In this document: piece after piece, positions 25,094-32,860 of the stretch
How positions within the stretch are numbered: position 1 is the first letter of the stretch
How the letters are laid out: each line of letters opens with the position of its first letter
DNA from: CAZENU01 sp965222125
GTDB taxonomy: Bacteria > Chloroflexota > Dehalococcoidia > Lucifugimonadales > CAZENU01
Length of the DNA: 64,000 nt
Reading direction: 5' to 3'
Assembly (NCBI GenBank): GCA_965222125.1
Contig: CBDCTC010000006.1
Span: 682,001-746,000 of the forward strand
Program-made: the position numbers and the translations under genes
The notes under the pieces: model-generated
Told to the model about the DNA's origin: nothing
The model's database searches: none
Seen by the model: only the letters and a program-made list of their open reading frames with translations

Positions 25094-25989
25094 TAATTCC
25101 GCCACAGCCACAGGGTGAGGACCTTGCGCACCCAGCGCAGCAGCTTTCGCTTCCGCAACGCCACCCGCGTGTCGGCCAGCGCCTTCCAACGGTGGGTGGT
25201 CTGGCCCTTGCGCCCGAAGCCCCTGAGCGGCTGCTTCTCAGGCGGCAGCGTCAACCCGTGCTCCTCCAGCATCGCCAGCTCCAGCACCAACAGCCGCTCC
25301 TCCGTCGTGAGCCACGACAGGCTCTTCCCTCGATGGGGGTGGTCGGCCCGCAGCCTGCGCCACTCCTCGACCAGGGGCCACGCATCGCCGTAGACCTCCT
25401 GGTCATCCTCTGCGGGTTCTTCGGTCACGATCTCCGGGTCCATACGCCGCTCGGTGAAGGGTTGGCGAGGACGCAACCCCACCACCGGAGGGGCGGTCCT
25501 GGTCTCCGACCGGCCCGCCCCGTCGTCGTGGCCCCCGTCGTGATCCCCGTCCTGTCCCTGAGACCCGGCGTTGCCAGCAACCGCAGCCCGAATCTCGCCG
25601 AGGCCGTCCCGCAGCTCCTTCGCCAACGCCTCCACGCCGCCCTCCAGCGCATCCACACGCTCCCGAAGCTGAGTCACTTCCGGGTCGTCGCCCGTCCCCA
25701 GGAGCCGCTCCAGCGCATCGCCCATGCGTCCGGTGATCTTCCCCGTCTCCTCGGCCCGCGCCAGGGTCTTGTAGTTGACCCCCAGCAGCTCGGCCGCCTC
25801 CATCTTCCCCTCCTCCCGCACCAGCTCCCGCAGGAACCCGCTCAGCCTGATTCTCCTCAGCTTCTCCACGTCCGGGCCACCAGCCCCGTTCCCGTCGTCC
25901 TGCACCTCGTCCGCCGTCGTCTCGTCGTCCAGCGGGCCGCCAGCCAACGTCTCGTCCGCCTGTGGCCCGTTCACCTGCGCCTCGTTCAT
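25093..25989 (-). CDS. HTH regulator with coiled coil (element master regulator candidate)
   Basis: This 298-residue protein has an acidic, Asp/Gly-rich N-terminus. A HTH-like stretch EAAELLGVNYKTLARAEETGKIT spans residues about 65-90. A heptad helix (VTQLRERVDALEGGVEALAKEL, residues about 105-130) follows, then a linker and a C-terminal helical domain with WLTTEERLLVLELAMLEE. The architecture suggests a dimeric DNA-binding regulator. It is alone between a terminator and the divergent region in front of the secretion operon. It may control both arms of the element, but its binding site is not proven. Confidence 0.6.
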   Translation of the reverse strand: MNEAQVNGPQADETLAGGPLDDETTADEVQDDGNGAGGPDVEKLRRIRLSGFLRELVREEGKMEAAELLGVNYKTLARAEETGKITGRMGDALERLLGTGDDPEVTQLRERVDALEGGVEALAKELRDGLGEIRAAVAGNAGSQGQDGDHDGGHDDGAGRSETRTAPPVVGLRPRQPFTERRMDPEIVTEEPAEDDQEVYGDAWPLVEEWRRLRADHPHRGKSLSWLTTEERLLVLELAMLEEHGLTLPPEKQPLRGFGRKGQTTHRWKALADTRVALRKRKLLRWVRKVLTLWLWRN

Positions 25990-26071
25990 GGTCGAACCTC
26001 CTCGCTCTCATGTCCTGTAGGGGGAGTCCTGTAGGGGGTATCCCGCCCCCCGATAAGGCCCCGCTCCCCCA

Positions 26072-26092
26072 ATTGCTCGCTCCGATTTAGCA
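26072..26092. promoter_or_regulatory. TTGCTCGC-type motif, copy 2
   Basis: ATTGCTCGCTCCGATTTAGC sits in the divergent region between the HTH regulator and the secretion operon. It differs by one base from copy 1 and by three in 20 from copy 3, so it is a candidate operator. Confidence 0.5.
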
Positions 26093-26425
26093 GGATTCCG
26101 CTCCCCCGCCCCGATTCCCGCACTTCCCTTTTGGGCATTTACGCCCCCAAACGTTGAACCAACCCTTACCTCGAAGTGCTCGCAACAACGGCTCCACCAC
26201 CCCGGATTTCCGCCTGTTTCACGTTGGAAACCGCCCCCGACTTCCCTTTCGGGAACTGAAGCAAATCCTTGTACACGGGTATGACACCACATCCGGCTTC
26301 TCAAAGTGGAGGCCCCGTGAGGGGGGCACGCAGACGTGCCCCCCTCACGCACCATGATATTTCGCCCCCCGACTCCTCAGACTCGATGGGAGAACAGACG
26401 AACCCATCGACGAGGAGGCAAAGAC
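26093..26425. other. Leader of the secretion operon, possible transfer origin
   Basis: This 333-bp region has no gene. It contains several inverted repeats, including TTCCC/GGGAA near 26243 and the strong hairpin at 26317. No clear -35/-10 pair was found. Its position, at the divergence point of the two arms and in front of the type IV secretion genes, fits a transfer origin or a regulatory leader. Confidence 0.4.
26317..26348. other. Perfect 14-bp hairpin in secretion-operon leader
   Basis: GTGAGGGGGGCACG (26317-26330) and CGTGCCCCCCTCAC (26335-26348) form a perfect 14-bp stem with the loop CAGA. It ends 77 bases before the first start codon. There is no T-run, so a plain terminator is unlikely. 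A relaxase-type nick hairpin or an RNA structure are alternatives. Confidence 0.6.
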
Positions 26426-27046
26426 GTGGGAGCGCAATCGACCGTCCGACGGACCCTTGGAAGAGCCAAACGGCTGATTCCCCTGACCGCCGCGCTGCTC
26501 CTGGCGGCGCTGGTGGCGGTCCCCGCAAGCAACGTCGCCCTGGCCCAGGCCCCACCCGACCAGATCGTCCTGGTCAACGCGGACCGGGACTTCGTGGAGC
26601 GCAAGAAGAAGGGCGAGTTCGTCGCCCGACCCGTCTTCGACCGTGAGATAGCGTCCCTCTTCTACGCCGTCCGCGACGCCGACACAGGCGACTGGATAAG
26701 CGCCATGTACCGGGTCAGGGGCGGGGAGAAGAAGCGCTCAGACGGCTGGGAGTATTCCTTCGAGTACCCGGCCCTCGACGAGCAGCCCGAGCTCGACCCC
26801 GACCGGGCCTATTTGCTGGTGATGCTGGCGGAAGCTGAGGACGGCAGGAGGGGCGACTTCTACGCCGTCGTCCCCGTCCATGAGCCGGGCCGCATCTGGG
26901 ACAAGATACTGTCCGCTTTCAACCCCGCAAGATGGGCGAGGGCCTTCGCCGGTTGGGTGATCGAGGGAGTCCACGGAACGCTCTGCGGCGTCGTTGAAAG
27001 GGCGAGCGGAGAGGACGCCGACAACTGCCGGAGGCAATCCGGCTGA
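26426..27046 (+). CDS. Secreted or anchored protein at start of the secretion operon
   Basis: The GTG at 26426 has GGAGG seven bases upstream. The N-terminus is basic and followed by LIPLTAALLLAALVAVPASNVALAQA, a clear signal peptide with cleavage near AQA. The mature part has an IVLVNADRDF strand and a YLLVMLAEAE segment, and near the C-terminus an amphipathic stretch AFAGWVIEGVHGTLCGVV that may touch the membrane. It probably belongs to the secretion machine, since it overlaps the VirB6-like gene by one base. No family is recognised. Confidence 0.6.
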   Translation: MGAQSTVRRTLGRAKRLIPLTAALLLAALVAVPASNVALAQAPPDQIVLVNADRDFVERKKKGEFVARPVFDREIASLFYAVRDADTGDWISAMYRVRGGEKKRSDGWEYSFEYPALDEQPELDPDRAYLLVMLAEAEDGRRGDFYAVVPVHEPGRIWDKILSAFNPARWARAFAGWVIEGVHGTLCGVVERASGEDADNCRRQSG

Positions 27047-28026
27047 TGGCGGACATACTCACAGGAACCCCTGAGCACCTCACCTACGGCCACGATCTGG
27101 TCAAGCAGGCGTGGATGGTCGTCTGGGCCGTCACGTCCGCCGCCCTCGTGGTCATCCTCGGCTGGATGGGGTTGACCCTCATCATCTCCGAGCACCTGGG
27201 CAGGTCCCAGGCCGGATGGCGGGAGATGGTCCCCCGGCTCGTGCTCGGCCTCGTCGCCGCCGCCTCGTCCCTGTGGTGGTGCGCCCTAGTCCTGGACGTG
27301 GCCGACGCCGTGTCCGGCTTCATAGCGGTATCCCTGAACGTCACCCCCGGAGACCTGCTCAGGGCTCCCCTAGAAACGTTCCTCACCGCCGTCAACGCCG
27401 GGAGCGTGGGCATGGCTCAGCTCCTGGCCCTGCTCTATCTGGTCTACGGCTTCTTCGTCCTCTACGTGATCGTGCAGATGATCCTGCGACTGGCCCTCAT
27501 CGACATCCTGCTGGCCCTGGCCCCCATCGCCCTGGGGCTGTGGATTCTGCCCCACACGGCGGGCTGGGGACGCCAGTGGCTGCGCCTGTTCATGACGACG
27601 GTGTTCCAGCAGGCCATCCAGCTCATCGCCCTGGCCCTGGGATTCGGGTTCCTGCGGGAGTTCGCCGCCATCGCCGCCTTCGAGCCGGTGCAGGACCTGA
27701 TCTGGAAGCTGCTCATGTCCCTGGCCTTCGTCTACATGGCGACCCGGGTGCCGTCGATGCTTGGCAACGGCGGGACCTTCGACTCCTGGCTGTCGATGCT
27801 CTATTTCGGCATGAACCTGCCCGCCTCGATGGTGCGCTCCGCGAAGACCATCGGGCTGCTCGCGGGCGGCGCGGCGGGAGGGCCGGGGGGCATGGCTGTT
27901 GGAGCTATGGCGGCCAGCGCGGGCCTGTCGGCGGCCTCCAGCGGCCTCAGCTCGGCGGCTTCGATGGCGACCCCATCGGGCGGCGGAGGTATGAGCGGAG
28001 GAACGCCCCGCAGCAGCGACGAGTAA
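27046..28026 (+). CDS. VirB6/TrbL-like polytopic membrane protein
   Basis: The 326-residue protein has six or seven hydrophobic segments, including VVWAVTSAALVVILGWMGLTL, LLALLYLVYGFFVLYVIVQM and LALIDILLALAPIALGLWIL. It ends in a Gly/Ala/Ser-rich tail. The central pattern ILRLALIDILLALAPIALG followed by WLRLFMTTVFQQAIQL is characteristic of TrbL/VirB6 inner-membrane channel components of type IV secretion. It would form the inner-membrane pore with the VirB3- and VirB4-like products encoded just downstream. Start and stop overlap with the upstream gene as TGATG. Confidence 0.8.
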   Translation: MADILTGTPEHLTYGHDLVKQAWMVVWAVTSAALVVILGWMGLTLIISEHLGRSQAGWREMVPRLVLGLVAAASSLWWCALVLDVADAVSGFIAVSLNVTPGDLLRAPLETFLTAVNAGSVGMAQLLALLYLVYGFFVLYVIVQMILRLALIDILLALAPIALGLWILPHTAGWGRQWLRLFMTTVFQQAIQLIALALGFGFLREFAAIAAFEPVQDLIWKLLMSLAFVYMATRVPSMLGNGGTFDSWLSMLYFGMNLPASMVRSAKTIGLLAGGAAGGPGGMAVGAMAASAGLSAASSGLSSAASMATPSGGGGMSGGTPRSSDE

Positions 28027-28179
28027 CGGCAACGACGACCACACGGGCGCGGGCGCGGCCCGGCCCAACCGAGAAAGGCGAGGGAGGTGGGAGCGATGTG
28101 CAAGTAGGCGAGCAAACCAAGCGGAACCGATGGAGACAAGCAAGCGGCTCCGAAGCGGAGCCGGAGAGGAGAGTAACGA

Positions 28180-28455
28180 ATGGCTGAACTGACTCAGACC
28201 ATAAGCAACCTGGTGGGCATCCTGCTGGGCGTGGTGGGAGTGATAGGCGTTGGCTTCTTCATCTACGGGGCCTACCTGTACCTCACAGCGAGCGGCGCGC
28301 CTCACCAAATGGAGCGCGGCAAGAGTGCCATGATGACCGCCCTGGCGGGCATCGTCCTGGCGATGGTGGCCTACGGCGTCGTGGAGCTGGTGATGAACGC
28401 CGTGGTGGGCAACCCGGTGGACCCCAACGTGCCCGACCCCAAGAAGATCAAGTAG
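28180..28455 (+). CDS. VirB2/TrbC-like small membrane subunit
   Basis: The 91-residue protein has two transmembrane helices (LVGILLGVVGVIGVGFFIYGAYLYL and MMTALAGIVLAMVAYGVVELVM) around a short positively charged loop, HQMERGKSAM. This is the topology of VirB2/TrbC-type pilin or Gram-positive-like conjugation subunits. No cleavable signal is obvious. GGAG-rich sequence precedes the ATG. It lies ten bases before the VirB3-like gene. Confidence 0.7.
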   Translation: MAELTQTISNLVGILLGVVGVIGVGFFIYGAYLYLTASGAPHQMERGKSAMMTALAGIVLAMVAYGVVELVMNAVVGNPVDPNVPDPKKIK

Positions 28456-28465
28456 GAGGTGGGAC

Positions 28466-30226
28466 ATGAGAGAGCACGAAGTGCCTACCCACGTGCAGGC
28501 CGAGGACAGGGTGCTGCTGTGGTTCACCTTCCCGCAGATGGTGGCGATGACGGCAGTGTGCGCACTGTCCTACGGCGCATACCGCTACGCCCCGTTCGGC
28601 CCGTCCGAGGTGAGGATGGCGATTGCCGTCCTGTTCGGGCTGACCGGGCTTGCCGCCGTCGTCGGGAAGGTGGGAGGTCGTAGGCTGCCCCTGGTGGCCG
28701 CCGACCTGTTGAAGTACCGGCTGGGGGCGAGGCTCTACGCCGGGCCTCCCTCCGAGCTGGTGCGCCCCGCGCCGCCCGCGCCGGTCCAGCCGGTGAAGAG
28801 CGGCCCCGGCCGCCTGCGCCTGATCGCGAAGCGGACGGGGAAGACCCTGCGTCGCCTCAGCCGAAAGCGCAGGGGCCGGGAGAAGGCGGGCGGGCGGATG
28901 CCCTTCCGTCCCCATCGCTGGTTCCGGAAGCCCAGGCGGGTGGAGGCCGACAGGGAGAACATCAACGGAAACGACAAGGGCAAGCGCCGGAAGCTCCCCA
29001 AGAGCTTCCTCCCGGTCGTGGCGGCCGTCGCTCTTGCGGCGTCAGTCGCCACCGTCCCCCAGTCGGCCCTGGCCGACGGCCACGAGCCTTGGCGGGACGA
29101 GATCGACTTCGGGGTGACGGAGCCGGTGGAGGGGCGGAGGATATTCGTCGAGAGACTGAGCGTCTCCGGCGACCGAGCCGCCGTCACCCTGCGGGCCGCC
29201 ACCGCCCTGGACATCCGGGTGCGGGCCTTCGGCGGAAGCCTGGGCACGGCCCTGCGCTTCTGGGGATCGGCGTCCCTGGCCGAGGGGGAGCGCGTGGACT
29301 ACTCGCTGCCCCTGCACGGTCCCGCGCCGTCCTTCACCGTCTCGTGGGAGGACACGCTGGGTCAGGCCGGGGCCGTCACCGTCGAGAGTGAGCAGATACC
29401 GTACCCGCTGCCCGCCGTCGAGGGGGAGCTTTGCGACCTGAGAGTAACCTCCCTCGGTTGGAGTCCGGGGGCCGTCGAGGGAGCCATCGTCTCCGAGTGC
29501 GTCACCCTCACCCAGGAGCCGGTGGAACTTCAGACGGTGGCCGGACACGAGAACGTCACCGAGACCGCCTCGATGGAGACCCAGGTGACGGCCATCACGG
29601 GAACCCTGGCCGCAGCGACCGGCTCGTCCCATGCGAGCGTCCCGTTCGTGCCCGGCGGCCATACCCGCTTCCGGCTTCCCGTCGGAGCGGGTATGGCCTT
29701 CCATCCAGTGAGCGTGGACGTGACCCTTGCGGCAAGCCTGAGCATCCCCATGCCCCCGCTGACGCAGCTTACCCACCACCCGGAGCGGACGGAGCGCCGC
29801 ACGAAGACGGTGAGCCTGTGGAGGCCAGGGACGAGCCAGACCGTGAGCGAGACGGTCACCGTAACGAACGACGACGGCACGACGACCGAGCACACCATCT
29901 CGGCAACCCTGTCCATACCCGGCGAGACGGTCTACCGGGACGTGACGCTCACCATCGTCCATCCGGAGCACGTCAAGGCCGAGGTGGTGGAGCGGTCGCC
30001 CATCAGCCGGACTCGCGAGGAGTCGCTGAGCCTGGCGTCCGGCGTCGGGGCCGACGACCCCTTTGAGAAGCTCACGCTGCCGGAGCCGGAGCCGGTTGAC
30101 CCACCCGTTGAGCAGACGCCCGCAGACGGCGACCCCGCATCCAGTGCGGGGCAGGCTCTGATCGACTGGTTCAACCGGCTGGGATGGGAGTGGCCCCCCA
30201 GTCAAGCTGAGGGCAGGCTGTGGTGA
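28466..30226 (+). CDS. VirB3/PrgI-like membrane domain fused to a secreted beta-rich domain
   Basis: The first about 90 residues (VPTHVQAEDRVLLWFTFPQM, two hydrophobic helices, then LLKYRLGARLYAG) match the PrgI/VirB3-type component that precedes VirB4 in simple type IV systems. A basic linker follows. A second hydrophobic segment, FLPVVAAVALAASVATVPQSALA, resembles an internal signal anchor. It is followed by about 380 residues of Thr/Val-rich beta-type sequence, probably extracellular. The fusion is unusual: VirB3/PrgI proteins are normally about 100 residues. A 28-bp palindromic element lies near the C-terminus (DPASSAGQAL). Its stop overlaps the next gene. Confidence 0.65.
   Translation: MREHEVPTHVQAEDRVLLWFTFPQMVAMTAVCALSYGAYRYAPFGPSEVRMAIAVLFGLTGLAAVVGKVGGRRLPLVAADLLKYRLGARLYAGPPSELVRPAPPAPVQPVKSGPGRLRLIAKRTGKTLRRLSRKRRGREKAGGRMPFRPHRWFRKPRRVEADRENINGNDKGKRRKLPKSFLPVVAAVALAASVATVPQSALADGHEPWRDEIDFGVTEPVEGRRIFVERLSVSGDRAAVTLRAATALDIRVRAFGGSLGTALRFWGSASLAEGERVDYSLPLHGPAPSFTVSWEDTLGQAGAVTVESEQIPYPLPAVEGELCDLRVTSLGWSPGAVEGAIVSECVTLTQEPVELQTVAGHENVTETASMETQVTAITGTLAAATGSSHASVPFVPGGHTRFRLPVGAGMAFHPVSVDVTLAASLSIPMPPLTQLTHHPERTERRTKTVSLWRPGTSQTVSETVTVTNDDGTTTEHTISATLSIPGETVYRDVTLTIVHPEHVKAEVVERSPISRTREESLSLASGVGADDPFEKLTLPEPEPVDPPVEQTPADGDPASSAGQALIDWFNRLGWEWPPSQAEGRLW
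30133..30160. repeat. 28-bp palindromic element, copy c (in VirB3-like fusion gene)
   Basis: Stem CCCCGCA, loop TCCAG, stem TGCGGGG, then CAGGCTCTG. It is in frame, reading P-A-S-S-A-G-Q-A-L. Confidence 0.8.
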
Positions 30227-30543
30227 GGCGTCTGTTGACGGCAACCCTTCTGACCGGAGCTGCGCTGGCTACCACCGGCGCGGCCCCATCGCCGGAGGAG
30301 CAGGCCATGCTGGACGCCTTCGACCGGGTGCTGACCGCCATGTCCTACGCCGCCGCCGGTCTCGCCGTCTTCGCCATCGTCTGGGCGGGCTTCGTCCTGA
30401 TGGCCGAGGGCGCCGAGGAGCGGGGCGGCGGCAGGGCCAAGGCCGCCGTCGTGATGGCCGTCGTCGGCCTGGTGCTGGTGCTTCTCGCCAAGGCGGTCGC
30501 CGCCCTCCTCAGAAGCGGCCTCGTCCCGTTCCCGACCCCCTAG
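30220..30543 (+). CDS. Second VirB2/TrbC-like subunit
   Basis: The 107-residue protein starts with GTG and overlaps the previous stop. It has a signal-like start (LLTATLLTGAALATTGAAPS) and two hydrophobic helices (YAAAGLAVFAIVWAGFVLMAEGA and VVMAVVGLVLVLLAKAVAALL) separated by a Gly/Arg loop. This is the pilin-like TrbC/VirB2 pattern. It lies 18 bases before the VirB4 gene. Two such small subunits in one operon could be major and minor pilin or channel parts. Confidence 0.7.
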   Translation: MVRRLLTATLLTGAALATTGAAPSPEEQAMLDAFDRVLTAMSYAAAGLAVFAIVWAGFVLMAEGAEERGGGRAKAAVVMAVVGLVLVLLAKAVAALLRSGLVPFPTP

Positions 30544-30561
30544 CCCAAAGGAGAGAACGAG

Positions 30562-32808
30562 TTGAAGAAGCTGATTGAACGATTCAAGAGAGATGAAGCG
30601 GAGGGGCCGCCGGACGGCGCGGCCGCTCCGCAGGATAGCAACCCGCAAATCGAGGAACCCTCGACTCCGGCCCCCAAGCCGCCCCCCGAGCTGCCCCTGT
30701 TCTTCATGGTCTCCCACCTGGACGACGACGGCCCCGTCCGCCTGGACGGGGTGAAGCTCGGCGTGTGCGAGGTGATGGGCCTTGAGCTGGACGAGCCGAA
30801 GCTGGGGGCCTTCGCCGGGGCGCTCAACGCCTGCGACTTCCCCGTGCAGCTCCTCATCCGCCAGCACCCGCCGCGCCTTGGCGGGCTGCGGGACAAGCTC
30901 GGGGAGGCCCAGCCGCAGAACCTTCCCCCTCAGACCGAGGCCGCGTCGGAGTCCCTCCGAAGGCTGCTCACCGAGCTTGAGGCCCGCGACGGCATTCTTG
31001 ACCGGCGCTTCTACGCCGTCACCGAGTTCGCCCGGTTCGACGAGCTGCGCGGCCTGCTGGCGCGGGCCGGGCTGTCCGTCCACCCCCTGAGTGGCAGGCG
31101 TCTGCGGATGCTGATGCTGGCCTCGGCCCTGGGCGGCGCCCCCGCCGAGATGGACGAGGAGACGCCGGTGGAGGTGGAGATGGGCCGACGCGAAGTGCGC
31201 GTCGGAGACCGCCTGGTCCGCTCCCTCCACCTGGGCAAGTGGCCCCGCTCCCTGGCCCCAGGCTTCCTTCAGAGCCTCATGGCGGCGGGAGCGCCGATGG
31301 ACCTGTCCATCCACCTGGGGCCGATACCCGCCGAGCAGGCGGCCCGGACGCTGGAGTGGCAGAAGGTGCGCTTCGAGTCGGCCCAGTCCCTCTCCTTCAA
31401 GCGGGGGCGCACCATGTCCCCGGAGGCGGAGATCGCCCTGGAGGACGTGACCCGGCTGCGCGACGAGGTGCAGCGGGGACGGGAGCGGCTCTTTCACGCA
31501 TCGCTGTCCGTCACCCTCCACGCGAGGGACGAGAACTCGCTGAAGGAGATGACCCAGCGGGCCAGGGGACACTTCGCCGCCACCCTGGGCAAGCTCGATC
31601 CCTTGGCCTTCCGCCAGCGCGAGGGCATCCTGTCCACCTTGCCCCTCGGCCTGAACGCCGTGGCGGTATGGCAGACGCTGGATACGTCGTCCCTCGCCCG
31701 CCTCTTCCCCTTCTCGCCCCCCGACCTGGACACGAGGCGGGGAACCCTCTACGGCATCGACATGCGCGCCTGCTCGCCGGTGGTCTACGACCCCTGGGAC
31801 GGAACGCACCTGAACGCCAACACCGCCGTACTCGCAAGGTCGGGCAGCGGCAAGTCCTTTGCCACGAAGCTGGGAGTCCTGCGGGGCCTTACCAGGGGCA
31901 TCACCGCCTACGTCATCGACCCGGAGGGCGAGTACGCGGACATGGCCCGCGCAGCCGGAGGGCGCGTCCTCTCGCCAGGCGTGCCTGGACAGGGCATGAA
32001 CCCCTTCGTCATCGACAGGGGGAACTCCGAGGAGCTGTTGCAGCGCATCGGCAGCCTGAGACGGCTCATCGAGGTGATGGTGGGCGAGCGGCTCTCCGCC
32101 GACCGCCGCGCCTCTCTGGACCACGCCCTGGCGGGCTACTACGCCCAGCCCAGGGAGCGCACCGGCTTCAAGGACTTCTACGCCTACCTCGAAGGGGAGG
32201 CGAACGACCTCTCACGGCTGCTGCGGCCCTTCGCCACCGGCAGCCTGCGCAACCTGCTCTCCGACGAGGGCGACGACCTGCTCTCCAACGAGGCCCTGAT
32301 CACCGTCTTCGACCTGCGGCTCCTGGAGCCGGAGCTTCGCCCCGCCGCCGCGATGGTCTGCACCGAGACGGTGTGGGCCGCCGCCGCCCAGGACCCCAAG
32401 CCCCGCCTTCTGGTGGTGGACGAGGTGTGGAGCATCATGCAGCACCCCGAAGGCGCGGCCTTCATGGTGTCGATGGCGAAGCGGGCGCGCAAGCACCGGC
32501 TGGGACTCCAGTTCATAACCCAGGACGTCCAGGACCTGCTGTCCGAGGACTCCTCCCGCGCCATCACCGGCCACTCAGGGCGGGCGCTTCTACAGAACGC
32601 CGCCTTCAAGCTGCTCTTGCAGCAGGACGCCGCCGCCATCGGCACCGTGGGCGACGCCTTCGACCTGCCCGAAGACCTTCAACGCTGGCTGCTGTCCTGC
32701 CCCAGGGGAGACGGCCTGCTCCTGTCGAAGGGGTACCGCTTCCCCGTCCGCATCGAGGCCACCCCGGAGGAGACGGCAGTAATCGAGTGGACACCGGGCA
32801 GGCACTAG
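30562..32808 (+). CDS. VirB4-family conjugation ATPase
   Basis: The 748-residue ATPase has Walker A LARSGSGKSFATK near residue 427, Walker B LLVVDEVWSIM near 615, and the typical ITQDVQDLL segment after it. The N-terminal half is the CagE/TrbE-like domain. VirB4 proteins energise assembly and DNA transfer in type IV secretion. The start is TTG at 30562 with AAGGAG nine bases upstream. An acidic, Pro-rich leader of about 45 residues precedes the domain. Confidence 0.9.
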   Translation: MKKLIERFKRDEAEGPPDGAAAPQDSNPQIEEPSTPAPKPPPELPLFFMVSHLDDDGPVRLDGVKLGVCEVMGLELDEPKLGAFAGALNACDFPVQLLIRQHPPRLGGLRDKLGEAQPQNLPPQTEAASESLRRLLTELEARDGILDRRFYAVTEFARFDELRGLLARAGLSVHPLSGRRLRMLMLASALGGAPAEMDEETPVEVEMGRREVRVGDRLVRSLHLGKWPRSLAPGFLQSLMAAGAPMDLSIHLGPIPAEQAARTLEWQKVRFESAQSLSFKRGRTMSPEAEIALEDVTRLRDEVQRGRERLFHASLSVTLHARDENSLKEMTQRARGHFAATLGKLDPLAFRQREGILSTLPLGLNAVAVWQTLDTSSLARLFPFSPPDLDTRRGTLYGIDMRACSPVVYDPWDGTHLNANTAVLARSGSGKSFATKLGVLRGLTRGITAYVIDPEGEYADMARAAGGRVLSPGVPGQGMNPFVIDRGNSEELLQRIGSLRRLIEVMVGERLSADRRASLDHALAGYYAQPRERTGFKDFYAYLEGEANDLSRLLRPFATGSLRNLLSDEGDDLLSNEALITVFDLRLLEPELRPAAAMVCTETVWAAAAQDPKPRLLVVDEVWSIMQHPEGAAFMVSMAKRARKHRLGLQFITQDVQDLLSEDSSRAITGHSGRALLQNAAFKLLLQQDAAAIGTVGDAFDLPEDLQRWLLSCPRGDGLLLSKGYRFPVRIEATPEETAVIEWTPGRH

Positions 32809-32860
32809 GCCCGGCCCACTCACCCAGCTATCCGAACCTGTAGCGAAAGGAGCAACCCAA

